A stretch of 64,000 nucleotides of DNA, from the NCBI RefSeq assembly GCF_003149025.1, contig NZ_QGDV01000011.1, positions 33,433-97,432 of the forward strand, given 5' to 3'. Below the pieces are notes generated by a model. The model was not told where the DNA came from. It saw only the letters and a list, made by a program, of their open reading frames with translations, and made no database searches. Shown one piece after another: positions 42,543 through 51,356 of this stretch. Every line of letters begins with the position of its first letter. Within the stretch, counting starts at the first letter, position 1. Position numbers and translations under genes: made by a program. Origin of the DNA: Rathayibacter iranicus NCPPB 2253 = VKM Ac-1602. Its GTDB lineage: Bacteria; Actinomycetota; Actinomycetes; Actinomycetales; Microbacteriaceae.

Positions 42543-43004
42543 TCAGCGCCAGCTCAACGCTCGGGGTCTTGTGGAGGAGGCGGAGAAGCGGACCCCGGGC
42601 GAGCGTCGCGGGTCGAGGTGCACGTCGAGTGCGGCGACATCGGTGAAGGCCCGCCCCTCGCCCGTGCGGCCCCGCAGCACGATCGAGTGGCGGAGCATCC
42701 GTGGGGCGCGCAGTACGGCGATCGTGTAGTGCGCGACGGCCACGAAACCCGCTCCCGGGGCTACCCGCTCGGGTCGCCCGGCAACGGTGACCGGAGCCTC
42801 GTCGTACTCGAGTTCGGCACCGGAGCCGTCAGTCAATGTGCCACAGAGCAGCGCGAGATCGTGCAGCGCATCGGGTCCTGCATTGTGAAACTGCATCCAA
42901 AAGGTGATCACGGGGACGGTTCGTCGCTCGGAGAGACCGTGCGAGTATGTGCCGTCCAGGACGAGGCGCGAAAGGGTGGCGGGGGCGGCGCGGCGAGGTA
43001 TCAT
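42543..43004 (-). CDS. Hypothetical protein, 153 residues
   Basis: Not recognised. It has a beta-rich look with SRLVLDGTYSHGLSERRTVPVITFWMQFHNAGPDAL and APGAGFVAVAHYTIAVLRAP, which recall the Ig-like DUF4352 type of exported domains, but no signal is seen. The start ATG at 43004 overlaps the stop of the membrane protein gene upstream, so the two are co-translated. A longer frame upstream to 43859 is excluded because it would cover that gene. Confidence 0.65.
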   Translation of the reverse strand: MIPRRAAPATLSRLVLDGTYSHGLSERRTVPVITFWMQFHNAGPDALHDLALLCGTLTDGSGAELEYDEAPVTVAGRPERVAPGAGFVAVAHYTIAVLRAPRMLRHSIVLRGRTGEGRAFTDVAALDVHLDPRRSPGVRFSASSTRPRALSWR

Positions 43005-43609
43005 CCGTGCCTCCGCGCATCCTGTTCGGGCGCTGAGTTCCGTCGCGCCAACTGCAGGAGAGTGCACGCTGCGAGCACACCGACGAGAGCCGCCGCCCAG
43101 TTCAGGTCGCGCTGGTCGAGGCGCATGAGCTGGGCCGGGATGCCAGTGAATCCAAGGATTCCCTGGGCTGTGGATGCTGTCGCGAAGGCGAGCAGGGCGG
43201 CCGCTGCGGCGACGGCGGCCGGGCTCGGCGCCGGTTCCACAGATGTGCTCGCGAAGGCCCGGAGTGCCCCCGCGAGACCGAACGCGCAGAGTGCCACGGC
43301 GACCATCGCGGCGGTCGTGTAGGCCGGGCCAGCGGTCACCAGGAGCAGCACACCGGCGACGATGCGCAGGGCGGCGAGTATCAGTATCCGCGGCACCGGT
43401 CCGCGTTGGGCGCGTGCGTTGCCGAGCGCGATCGCGAGGTCCGTGCGTGCGCGGAGAACGGCGGACCTCTGGAGGACTGTCCGCCGTTCGGGATCGCGCA
43501 GCACGACGAACGCCGCACCCGCGCCAGACGCGACGAGAGCCGCGCCGACAAGGAGAGGAAACACGAGGGCAGCGGTAGGGAGAATCGTGTCGGACGCGGC
43601 AAGGACCAT
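43001..43609 (-). CDS. Hypothetical membrane protein, 202 residues
   Basis: Not recognised. It has five hydrophobic helices: ILPTAALVFPLLVGAALVASGAGAAF, ILILAALRIVAGVLLLVTAG, AAMVAVALCAFGLAGALRAF, AAVAAAAALLAFATA and WAAALVGVLAACTLLQLA. A basic loop follows the first helix. GGAGAG lies before the ATG at 43609. It forms an operon with the next gene. Function unknown. Confidence 0.75.
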   Translation of the reverse strand: MVLAASDTILPTAALVFPLLVGAALVASGAGAAFVVLRDPERRTVLQRSAVLRARTDLAIALGNARAQRGPVPRILILAALRIVAGVLLLVTAGPAYTTAAMVAVALCAFGLAGALRAFASTSVEPAPSPAAVAAAAALLAFATASTAQGILGFTGIPAQLMRLDQRDLNWAAALVGVLAACTLLQLARRNSAPEQDARRHG

Positions 43610-43784
43610 GGGGCTCTCCTTCAGGGCGGAAATAGCACGGGAGCATCTTGATGATCGGGGCTGGCGCAGGCTCGTGGAGCGGTCGGCGCGAAGGCTTCGG
43701 AGTCAGGCGCGCGGTCCCGTCGAAACCCGCCGTTTTTCGCGCCAAACGTCCCCCTAGAACGCGCCACCCGCGTGTCCCGAGTGT

Positions 43785-43826
43785 CCAAAAGTTGTCGCAC
43801 TCGACGCCCAGTGCGACAACTTTTGG
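43785..43826. repeat. Perfect 17-bp hairpin in a divergent region
   Basis: CCAAAAGTTGTCGCACT at 43785-43801 and its complement at 43810-43826, with an 8-nt loop. It lies between the starts of two divergent genes, where a terminator is not expected, so it may be an operator-like element or a mobile palindrome. Confidence 0.75.
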
Positions 43827-43878
43827 CTTCTCGAGAGGTGCTGGGGGTGGACGGGGCACGTCTCGCTACGCTTGGGGG

Positions 43879-44472
43879 ATGAGCGATGTGCGGGAGGCCT
43901 ACGCGGCGCGCTCAGGCGAGTACATAGCACTGCTCGGGTCGGTCGAGGCGGCCGCAGAAAACGATCGGGCGCTGATCGCCCGCTGGGTCGCCGGCCTCAC
44001 CGGCTCGGCCATCGACGTTGGCTGCGGTCCTGGGCACTAGACGGAGTTCCTCCGCTGTCGCGGTGTCGCCGTAGAGGGCGTCGATCTGGTGCCGGAGTTC
44101 GTAGCCTCGGCACAGACGCGATTTCCTTACGCCTCCTTTCGGGTTGGATCGCTGCTCGAACTCGATGCAGACTTTGATGCGCTCGGCGGGATTCTCGCCT
44201 GGTACTCGCTCATCCATCTCGCGCCCGCCGAGCTACTTGGCGCGATCACCGCCCTGAGCACTCGGCTGCGACCCGGTGGAAGCCTCCTGCTCGGCTTCTT
44301 CGAGGGACCGCGGACGGAGGTGTTCGCCCACGCGGTCACGCCGGCCTGGTTCCATCCGCTCGAGACACTGCGTCTGCTGGCCGAGGAGGCGCGCCTCGAC
44401 GTGACCCATACCGCACGGCGTAGTATCCCCGGCGCGCGCGACCATGGCGAGCTGATCGCGGTCCGCCGCTGA
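43879..44472 (+). pseudogene. SAM-dependent methyltransferase broken by an amber codon
   Basis: The frame reads MSDVREAYAARSGEYIALLG, then motif I IDVGCGPGH, and then TAG at 44038-44040. It continues in the same frame with TEFLRCRGVAVEGVDLVPEF to RSIPGARDHGELIAVRR. The missing residue fits Trp (TGG to TAG), since the expected text is GCGPGHWTEFL. All other parts of a 197-residue methyltransferase are intact, so the change appears recent. It is a pseudogene unless the codon is read through. Confidence 0.85.
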
Positions 44473-44577
44473 CGGCGTGGTGTACTGCTCCCACCTGCAC
44501 CCCTCTGCTGAGACTGGCCCGGACGTGACGTCTCCGCTCTGCACCGCGGCGTCTCGGCCGCGCGCGAGCCGCCCCGG

Positions 44578-46257
44578 CTAGAGCCGGTCGGCCCGCCACT
44601 CCGTCGGAATCTCGTCGCCGCGGCGGAACGCCTCCTCCTCGCGCTCGCGCAGCTCGACTCGGCGGATCTTGCCCGAGATCGTCTTGGGCAGTGGGTGGAA
44701 CTCGATCCGCCGCACCCGCTCGAAGGAGGAGAGCAGTTCGCGGGTGTGCGCGAAGATCGCACCAGCGGTCGCAGCCGTCGGCTCCCAGCCCTCGGCGAGC
44801 GCGATGTACGCCTTCACCACACTGTGACGTACCGCATCCGGAGCCGGCACGACCGCCGACTCGGCGACAGCAGGATGCTGGAGCAGCACGCTCTCGACCT
44901 CGAACGGCGAAATCTTAAAGTCCGATGACTTGAAGATGTCGTCCGTGCGCCCCACAAAGGTGATCGTCCCATCGGTCGCGCGCACCGCCACATCCCCCGT
45001 GTGGAAGTAGCCGTCAACGCGGGCGCGCTCGGTCCGCTCGTCGTCGCCGTGGTAGCCAGACATCAGGTTGACCGGTTCGACGGAGAGGTCGAGGCAGATC
45101 TCGCCGGTGGAGGCAGGTTCGCCGGTCAGCGGATCGATCAGCGCGACCGCGATACCGGGGAGCGCACGCCCCATCGCGCCGGGCATGATCGGGGCTCCTG
45201 GCGGATTCGCGATGATCGCGGTCGTCTCGGTCTGGCCGTAGCCGTCGCGGATGCTCAGGCCCCACTCCCGCTCGACGGTCGCGATGACCGCGGGGTTCAG
45301 CGGCTCGCCGGCCGACAAGATCTCGCCGAGCGCGCGCGGCTTCGCGCCGAGTTCAGACTGGATGAGCATCCGCCACACCGTCGGCGGCGCGCAGAAGGTG
45401 GTGACCGCGGCGCGGTCGAGCTCGCGGTGCAGGGCGGACGGCGAGAAGCGGCTGTAGTTGTAGACGAAGACTGTCGCCTCGGCATTCCACGGCGCGAAGA
45501 AGCAGCTCCAAGCGTGCTTGCCCCAGCCGGGCGAGCTGATCGCCATATGCACGTCGCCAGGGCGGACGCCGAGCCAGTACATCGTGCTGAGGTGCCCGAC
45601 GGGATACGACTCGTGTGTGTGCACGACCATCTTGGGCTTGGAGGTGGTGCCGGACGTGAAGTAGATGAGGCACGGGTCGGTGCTTGCGACGGTGACCGAC
45701 GGGCTCACTCCGAACGGCTCGAGCGACTCGTCATAGTCGAGCCAGCCATCGACCGCTCCGCCAACGCAGATGCGGCCGAAGGAGCCCGCCGCGTCGGTGA
45801 ACTTCGCCGTCTCGGCGGCGTCCGCGATCACATGCGCGACCTCGCCGCGCTCGAGGCGGTCGGCCAGGTCGGTTGGCGAGAGCAGGGTCGTGGTGGGCAG
45901 GATGACCGCGCCCAGCTTCATGATCGCGAGCATTGACTCCCAGAGTTCGAGCCGGTTGCCGAGCATGAGCATGACGTGGTCGCCCTGCTCGACGCCGACC
46001 GAGTGCAGCCAGGCAGCGACCTCGTCCGAGCGCCAGCGCATCCGGTCGAAGGAATACTGCTGCTCGGAACCGTCCTCCTCCACGATCCAGAGGGCGGTGC
46101 GCTCGTTGCCGATCGCGATGGCGTCGAACCAGTCGACGGCCCAGTTGAAGGAGGGTCCGACGTCCGGCCACTGGAACGCCTCGTGTGCGGCCGCCGCATC
46201 GGTGCGGTGCCGCAGGAGGGTGTCGCGGGCGGCGCGAAAGCTCCCGGTGGGGTTCAT
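44578..46257 (-). CDS. Acyl-CoA synthetase / AMP-dependent ligase
   Basis: A 559-residue adenylate-forming enzyme. It has the P-loop YFTSGTTSKPKMVVHTHESY, the motif WGLSIRDGYGQTETTAI, the hinge-Asp segment VDGYFHTGDVAVRATDG and the C-terminal KISGKIRR with the catalytic Lys (positions near 530-537). The family activates carboxylic acids with ATP and CoA; medium-chain or acetate-like substrates are likely. The ATG at 46257 with GGAGA is preferred over a longer frame to 46359. Confidence 0.92.
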   Translation of the reverse strand: MNPTGSFRAARDTLLRHRTDAAAAHEAFQWPDVGPSFNWAVDWFDAIAIGNERTALWIVEEDGSEQQYSFDRMRWRSDEVAAWLHSVGVEQGDHVMLMLGNRLELWESMLAIMKLGAVILPTTTLLSPTDLADRLERGEVAHVIADAAETAKFTDAAGSFGRICVGGAVDGWLDYDESLEPFGVSPSVTVASTDPCLIYFTSGTTSKPKMVVHTHESYPVGHLSTMYWLGVRPGDVHMAISSPGWGKHAWSCFFAPWNAEATVFVYNYSRFSPSALHRELDRAAVTTFCAPPTVWRMLIQSELGAKPRALGEILSAGEPLNPAVIATVEREWGLSIRDGYGQTETTAIIANPPGAPIMPGAMGRALPGIAVALIDPLTGEPASTGEICLDLSVEPVNLMSGYHGDDERTERARVDGYFHTGDVAVRATDGTITFVGRTDDIFKSSDFKISPFEVESVLLQHPAVAESAVVPAPDAVRHSVVKAYIALAEGWEPTAATAGAIFAHTRELLSSFERVRRIEFHPLPKTISGKIRRVELREREEEAFRRGDEIPTEWRADRL

Positions 46258-46385
46258 GCATGTCTCCGTAGCGGTCGAGGTCCGGCCACTGGCGGGACCG
46301 TCACCATTCTGCCCGTGCCGCGGTGGCGGTGCCTCCGGGGGATACGAGACGTGAATCACGAAGGGCCGTCCGTTACGGTGAACGA

Positions 46386-46586
46386 ATGAGATTATGTCGT
46401 AGCGGAATAGTTGAGGTTGTTGGATATCGTCGTGCTGCGCCAGCCCATGAGATGTATGCGCGATTCAGCGACTCGGCGGGGACTGAGTCATGGACTACTG
46501 TTTCCCAGCGAGACAATCAAGGGTTTATGTGCTTGATCGAGACCGCGTGCGCTCTCGATAAATATGCAATAAGCAAGAAGTATTGA
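46386..46586 (+). CDS. Small AT-rich hypothetical ORF, 66 residues
   Basis: Not recognised and uncertain. A 66-residue frame with EMYARFSDSAGTESWTTVSQ and a Cys-containing second half. The base composition is distinctly lower in GC than the neighbours on both sides, so the DNA may be acquired. It overlaps the next gene at TGATG, which favours translation. A start further in (ATG at 46449) is equally possible. Confidence 0.35.
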   Translation: MRLCRSGIVEVVGYRRAAPAHEMYARFSDSAGTESWTTVSQRDNQGFMCLIETACALDKYAISKKY

Positions 46587-47029
46587 TGCCTACGAGGAGC
46601 ATGGCGCCCGGGTTACGCGCTTCTCTCAGTGTCGCTTGTGTGCTTGTGGCCGTCGGCGCGGTGATCGCCGTCGTTGCGACCCTGGTGCTGCTCCTACTCT
46701 CGGCGCACGGAACGGGGTGGCAGGCGATCGACGCCGTGCGGCCGCTGGTTCTCGCGGCGTCGATCACGGTCGCCTGTCTGCTCACGGCTGGCGCTCCCTA
46801 CTATGCATTACGCGGACGAGCGCCCTGGCCTGCGCTCTGGCTTGCGTCCGTCCTGTGTCTCCTGGGCTTGGCCCTCGTCGTCGTGGTGGCGGCCGACCGG
46901 TTCGGCGCCGACGATGGGACCACTGCGCTCACGGCTCTCGTCTTCAGTGTCCCCGTCTGCTGCTACTGCACCATCGCGATCGTCGTGACAGAGTTGCTGC
47001 TTCGGCGGGGGAGGGGCGCCGCGCAGTAG
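46586..47029 (+). CDS. Hypothetical membrane protein, 147 residues
   Basis: Not recognised. It has four hydrophobic helices: VACVLVAVGAVIAVVATLVLLLL, PLVLAASITVACLLTAGAPY, ALWLASVLCLLGLALVVVVAA and LTALVFSVPVCCYCTIAIVV. Start ATG at 46586 overlaps the stop of the small frame upstream. The end overlaps one arm of a terminator-like hairpin. Confidence 0.65.
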   Translation: MPTRSMAPGLRASLSVACVLVAVGAVIAVVATLVLLLLSAHGTGWQAIDAVRPLVLAASITVACLLTAGAPYYALRGRAPWPALWLASVLCLLGLALVVVVAADRFGADDGTTALTALVFSVPVCCYCTIAIVVTELLLRRGRGAAQ

Positions 47030-47044
47030 TGCGGGGCCCCTCCC
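47009..47044. terminator. Bidirectional terminator candidate between convergent genes
   Basis: GGGAGGGGC and GCCCCTCCC form a 9-bp stem around the stop of the membrane protein gene and 15 bases beyond it. The next gene converges with it. No T-tract on the plus strand. Confidence 0.5.
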
Positions 47045-47059
47045 ACTCAGGCAGGCCGC

Positions 47060-47839
47060 TCAGTATTTGATGGACTGCCCGCCGTCGATGGGGAGGACGG
47101 TGGCGTTCACGTAGGAGGCGTCGTCCGAGAGGAGGAAGGCGACGACGGAGGCGATCTCGGCTGCCTCGCCATAGCGCTTGGTCGGGTTGACCTGAATAAA
47201 CTCCTCGGCTGCCTTGCGCGGGTTCTCGGGGTCGAGCTGCTTCATTGAGTTCTCGACCATTGGGGTCCAGATGGCGCCGGGGGCGATCGCGTTGATGCGG
47301 ATGCCGAACTCGCCGTACTCGATAGCGGAATTGCGGGTGAGGCCGACGACGCCGTGCTTAGCGGCCGCGTAGCCGGACTGGTTGCCGATCGCAGTGATTC
47401 CGCCGACGCTCGCGGTGTTCACGACCATGCCGGCACCCTGTTCGCGCATGACCTTCAGCACTTTCTCGAGGCCGAGGAACACGCCGCGGAGGTTGATCGC
47501 GACGACCTTATCGAATTCGTCGGCCGTGAAGTCCTCCGTGCGGTTCTGGCGGCCCTCAATGCCGGCGTTGTTGAAGAATCCGTCGATTCGCCCGAAGCGC
47601 TCGAGGGTGCGGGCGACGTAGGCGTCGACGTCCACCTCTTTCGAGACATCGGCGGTAACGGTGATCGACTCGGTGCCCTCGGGGAGTAGGTCGACCGTGG
47701 CGGCGAGGCCTTTCTCGGAGATGTCGACGAGGGCGAGCTTTGCGCCCTCTTCGGCGAGGCGGATGGCGGTGGCACGGCCGAGTCCGGAGCCGCCCCCGGT
47801 GATGAGGACGGTGCGGTTGGTGAAGCGGGTACTGGTCAT
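47060..47839 (-). CDS. SDR-family oxidoreductase (glucose 1-dehydrogenase group)
   Basis: A 259-residue classical short-chain dehydrogenase with TGGGSGLGRAT at 14-24, DVSKE, NNAG and the catalytic triad Ser (VNTASVGG), Tyr and Lys (YAAAKHG). The end ASYVNATVLPIDGGQS is a family hallmark. Subgroup by similarity; the substrate is unknown. NAD is suggested by Asp after the second strand (VDIS). ATG at 47839. Confidence 0.93.
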   Translation of the reverse strand: MTSTRFTNRTVLITGGGSGLGRATAIRLAEEGAKLALVDISEKGLAATVDLLPEGTESITVTADVSKEVDVDAYVARTLERFGRIDGFFNNAGIEGRQNRTEDFTADEFDKVVAINLRGVFLGLEKVLKVMREQGAGMVVNTASVGGITAIGNQSGYAAAKHGVVGLTRNSAIEYGEFGIRINAIAPGAIWTPMVENSMKQLDPENPRKAAEEFIQVNPTKRYGEAAEIASVVAFLLSDDASYVNATVLPIDGGQSIKY

Positions 47840-48008
47840 GACGACTCCTTCTCGATGAGAGGCGGGCTCGGAGCCGGGCGGTCGGCGAGTCCTTATCCAT
47901 GCGTCCGCATGCGATTGGGCTCCACGCTACGCCCTACTTGGGGGTCAACCCTGGACACGTGGTCAGCCTCCGCTGCCAACCAAGGCCCGCCGATCGCCGG
48001 GTCTGCCA

Positions 48009-48076
48009 CGAGATAGCTCAGTCCGGACGAGATCGGCCGCCGCGGCAGCACATCTCGTCCGGACTGAGCTATCTCG
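48009..48076. repeat. Perfect 25-bp hairpin
   Basis: Arms 48009-48033 and 48052-48076 are perfect complements over 25 bases, with an 18-nt spacer. This is the longest stem in the window. It lies between the M23 gene's 3' end and the SDR gene's start, both on the minus strand. The core of the left arm is CGAGATAGCTCAGTCCGGAC. Confidence 0.85.
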
Positions 48077-48119
48077 CGACATTTCGCGAGATTTCGGGAG
48101 GAAGGGGGGCGGGCGGGGG

Positions 48120-48953
48120 TTAGCCGAGGGGGATGGCGAGGGCGGACATGAAGGGCTCGGCGTCGACGGGCTCGCCGTTGACGCGGGTCTCGAAGTGCAG
48201 GTGGCAGCCGGTTGAGGCGCCGGTCGAGCCGCGCAGGGCGATGACCTGGCCCACGGTCACCGTCTCGCCCACCGAGACCATCAGCTCGCTGTTGTGGGCG
48301 TAGCCGGTCTCGATGCCGCCGCCGTTGTCGAGCAGGATCCAATTGCCGTAGCTGCCCTGGTAGGACGCCTCCTCGACGGTGCCACTTGCCGCGGCGAGGA
48401 CTGGAGTTCCACATGCTCCGGCGAGGTCGGTGCCCTTGTGGAAGAGATTCACGCCGGCAACGGGGGCGTCGGGGCGCGGGCCGTATCCGCTGCTGACATA
48501 ACCGGAGATCGGCAAGACCCAAGCACCGGAGACTCCTGCGGCGGCTGCGGTCGACTCGCCGGCGGTGGCAGTGATCGCGTCGAGGGAGGCGGTCGGTACC
48601 AGCACCTCGGGCTTCGCCTCCGCGGCGAACGCGTCACGCGTGACGCTCTGCTGCACGACTCCGGCAGCCACGAAGCTCTGCGGACGGACGGCGGCCACGG
48701 CGCTCGCCGTGTCGCGGGCGATCTCGGAGTCGGCGGCGCCGCCGACGGCAAACGCGGGCATGGTCGTCGTGATCGCGATCCCGGCCACCAGTGTCATCGC
48801 GGCGACGGCAGAGGCGCGCGGGCGCGAGGCCTCGCGGTGCGGACGGCGACGAGACTCCTGCTCGCGGAGGGAGCGACGGGTCGGGAGGTCAGACGGGCTG
48901 CCGGTCTCGGCTCCGGTGGGGGTCGGAGTCGAGGCGCGATCAAATCGGTGCAT
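48120..48953 (-). CDS. Exported M23-family endopeptidase
   Basis: A 277-residue protein. A long N-region with basic residues precedes an inner hydrophobic segment (SAVAAMTLVAGIAITTTMPAFA) acting as signal or anchor. The M23 domain at about 145-270 has all zinc ligands: FHKGTDLA (His and Asp) and HLHFETR. It is thus expected to be active on peptidoglycan cross-links, unlike the other M23 protein at 18287. The spacer 48954-49186 contains no clear gene. Confidence 0.9.
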   Translation of the reverse strand: MHRFDRASTPTPTGAETGSPSDLPTRRSLREQESRRRPHREASRPRASAVAAMTLVAGIAITTTMPAFAVGGAADSEIARDTASAVAAVRPQSFVAAGVVQQSVTRDAFAAEAKPEVLVPTASLDAITATAGESTAAAAGVSGAWVLPISGYVSSGYGPRPDAPVAGVNLFHKGTDLAGACGTPVLAAASGTVEEASYQGSYGNWILLDNGGGIETGYAHNSELMVSVGETVTVGQVIALRGSTGASTGCHLHFETRVNGEPVDAEPFMSALAIPLG

Positions 48954-49186
48954 GTAGAAGAGGTTTCCGGGTCAGCCGCCGCTCAGGGGTGGGAGTGGCG
49001 GGTGGGGCAGGGGGCGGGCCGCTGTCACGCGACCCTCCAAAGTACCCGTGTTCGGGGGGACCGCGCCTGAGAGAACGCCAGGGAGTCAAGTGGTTGTCGG
49101 TATCGATCGACTCTCGATTGCAGGTGGCCGTTTTGATGCACCACGCTGCCGCGTGTGCCGCCTCGATACATCGCGCCTCTGCTCCC

Positions 49187-49351
49187 TCAACGATTCGCGG
49201 TGAAGACGAGCAACGCGATCAGTCCCGCAACCGTGGCAGCCACTCCAGATCCCAGACGCCACCACATCCACTTGTCGCGTTGGGGACCCCGCAGCGGTCG
49301 ACGCAGGGCCCTGTGGCCAGAGGGATCGCCGGGGTTCCGCTGGAAGACCAT
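49187..49351 (-). CDS. Small membrane protein, 54 residues
   Basis: An ATG at 49351 with GAGAGG in front gives 54 residues: a basic N-terminal half (HRALRRPLRGPQRDKWMW) and one helix (GVAATVAGLIALLVFTA). The upstream part of the frame to 49465 looks non-coding. Not recognised; plausible but unproven. Confidence 0.45.
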   Translation of the reverse strand: MVFQRNPGDPSGHRALRRPLRGPQRDKWMWWRLGSGVAATVAGLIALLVFTANR

Positions 49352-49523
49352 GCCTCTCAGACTGCCCGACTCGGCCCTGGGGAGGGTCGGACGCGCCCGC
49401 GACTCCCAGGCCCCGCGCCCTACCGCCCCGGAGCCGTCGTCGCCAGCCGGTCCGCGCGGGAGCATCCGTCGCTACCGTGGACGATGACGGCCGGATACGG
49501 CCGACGAAGCGGAGGATCGGGAC

Positions 49524-50006
49524 ATGGCCGGCAGCGACAAAAAGTCCACAGACTCGAAGGATAAGGCCGCGCAGAAGCGTGCGAAAAAGGCCCTGAAGAA
49601 GGCCGAGAAGTCGGTGCGAGCGGCGCACGAGGCGGTGCGCAACTCCAGCAAGAAGCTGCGCAAGAAAGCGCGCCTGTTGGCCGAGCAGACCGAGAAGCTC
49701 CGGCGCAAGCAGCAGAAGGCTGCGAAGCGGGCCGTGGCGGCCGAGAACCAGCCGTCCCCGTCGAAACATGCCGCACCGGACGCTCCGGTCGACCTCACGC
49801 CGCCTCTGCCGAGCGCTCCTGTGCAGGAGCCGACCGCCGACGCGACCCCGGATATTGACGCCGACCCTGTTGCCCCCTCCGCCTCCGTGCCCCACCCCCT
49901 GCCGGCGCCCGAAGCGGCCCCTGAGCAGACGGCCGATCCGGAGCAGACACCTGATCTTGAGCGGACACCCGACCTCACCCCGCCGCTGCCGCACGCCGAC
50001 CGCTGA
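49524..50006 (+). CDS. Lys/Ala-rich coiled-coil protein with Pro-rich tail
   Basis: A 160-residue soluble protein. The first 80 residues are a highly basic helix of AKKALKKAEKSVRAAHEAV type, resembling histone H1-like or coiled-coil proteins. The second half is acidic and Pro-rich, with repeats like TPPLPSAP and PEQTPDLERTPDLTPPLP. It may bind nucleic acid or polyphosphate through the basic half. No known family assigned. GGATCGGGAC lies before the ATG. Confidence 0.65.
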   Translation: MAGSDKKSTDSKDKAAQKRAKKALKKAEKSVRAAHEAVRNSSKKLRKKARLLAEQTEKLRRKQQKAAKRAVAAENQPSPSKHAAPDAPVDLTPPLPSAPVQEPTADATPDIDADPVAPSASVPHPLPAPEAAPEQTADPEQTPDLERTPDLTPPLPHADR

Positions 50007-50127
50007 GTGCCGCCCGCCTGAGAATCCGCACAGTATACTCGGGCGGGCGTGCCCCGCCAAGTGAACACTCGGTGAAGCCTCCTCGCCACGCCGTGCACGC
50101 TCCCTCAGGCGGGCGCATTCTGACTCC

Positions 50128-51339
50128 GTGGATCCCTTCATCCTGCTCGCGCTCGTCGTCGTCACGGCCCTTGCCTTCGACTTCACCAACGGCTTCCATG
50201 ACACGGCAAACGCGATGGCCACCTCCATCGCGACCGGTGCCTTGAAGCCCAAGGTCGCCGTGGCTCTCTCGGCGTCGCTCAACCTTGTCGGGGCGTTTCT
50301 GAGCATCGAGGTCGCGCTGACCGTGACCAACGCGGTGGTCAAGATCCAGGACTCGACCGGCGCACCGGATCCCGCGCTGCTTCAGGGCGGCGGATCCGCT
50401 CTGCTGCTGATCGTGCTGGCCGGCCTCATCGGCGGCATCGTCTGGAACCTCCTGACCTGGCTGCTCGGCCTACCCTCGAGTTCGTCGCACGCCTTGTTCG
50501 GCGGCCTGATCGGCTCCGCTCTCGCGGGCCTCGGCCTCAACGGAGTGAACTGGGCCGGCGACGGCACGAAGCTCGACGGCGTGGTGGGCAAGGTGATCCT
50601 GCCTGCGCTGATGTCTCCCGTGCTCGCCGGAGCGGTCGCCGCAATCGGCACCTGGCTCGTGTTCCGCGTGGTCGGGAACCTTGCCGAGAAGAGCCTGCAC
50701 CGCGGCTTCCGTATCGGTCAGATCGGTAGCGCTTCGCTCGTCTCGCTCGCGCACGGCACTAACGACGCGCAGAAGACGATGGGAGTCATCACGCTGGCGC
50801 TGATCGCGGCCGGCGGCTGGAGCGACACCGCGTCGGTCCCCTTCTGGGTCAAACTCAGCTGCGCGCTGGCGATTTCGCTCGGCACCTACATTGGCGGCTG
50901 GCGGATTATCCGCACCGTCGGCAAGGGTCTCGTCGAGATCGACACTCCGCAGGGCATGGCTGCCGAGAGCTCATCGGCCGCGGTGATCCTCGCGTCCAGC
51001 CATCTCGGCTTCGCGCTCTCGACCACCCACGTCGCCACCGGTTCGATCCTCGGTTCCGGAGTCGGCCGGCCTGGCGCCGAAGTGCGCTGGCGAGTGGCGC
51101 TTCGGATGGTCATCGCCTGGGTGATTACGCTTCCGGCAGCGGCTCTCGTCGGCGCCGTCATGTGGTGGATCGGACATCTGGTTCCGGGCGCAGCCGGCGG
51201 CCTACTCATGGCCGCGGTTCTCGTCGCCGTCGCGTCGTCCATCTACCTCCGCTCGCGCCGAGACAGCATCGGCGCACACAACGTCAACGACGAGTGGCAG
51301 GACGCGGCTCGCCCCGCGTCCGAGACCGCCGACGTCTGA
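50128..51339 (+). CDS. pitA: PiT-family inorganic phosphate transporter
   Basis: A 403-residue transporter with ten to twelve membrane helices. Both PiT signatures are present: ALAFDFTNGFHDTANAMATSIATGAL at about 13-38 and SLAHGTNDAQKTMGVITLAL at about 205-224. PiT proteins move metal-phosphate with protons at low affinity. It begins with GTG at 50128. A small membrane protein gene follows with an 18-base spacer, probably in an operon. Confidence 0.93.
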   Translation: MDPFILLALVVVTALAFDFTNGFHDTANAMATSIATGALKPKVAVALSASLNLVGAFLSIEVALTVTNAVVKIQDSTGAPDPALLQGGGSALLLIVLAGLIGGIVWNLLTWLLGLPSSSSHALFGGLIGSALAGLGLNGVNWAGDGTKLDGVVGKVILPALMSPVLAGAVAAIGTWLVFRVVGNLAEKSLHRGFRIGQIGSASLVSLAHGTNDAQKTMGVITLALIAAGGWSDTASVPFWVKLSCALAISLGTYIGGWRIIRTVGKGLVEIDTPQGMAAESSSAAVILASSHLGFALSTTHVATGSILGSGVGRPGAEVRWRVALRMVIAWVITLPAAALVGAVMWWIGHLVPGAAGGLLMAAVLVAVASSIYLRSRRDSIGAHNVNDEWQDAARPASETADV

Positions 51340-51356
51340 GCGAAAGGAACCCCATC

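Noticed and set aside
42543..43859. Single 438-residue minus-strand protein
   Set aside because: The upstream two thirds overlap a well formed five-helix membrane protein in another frame. The ATGA overlap at 43001-43004 shows that the downstream part is a separate 153-residue gene.
45001..45936. Plus-strand frame of 311 residues opposite the acyl-CoA synthetase
   Set aside because: The minus strand encodes all adenylate-forming enzyme motifs; this frame is a shadow.
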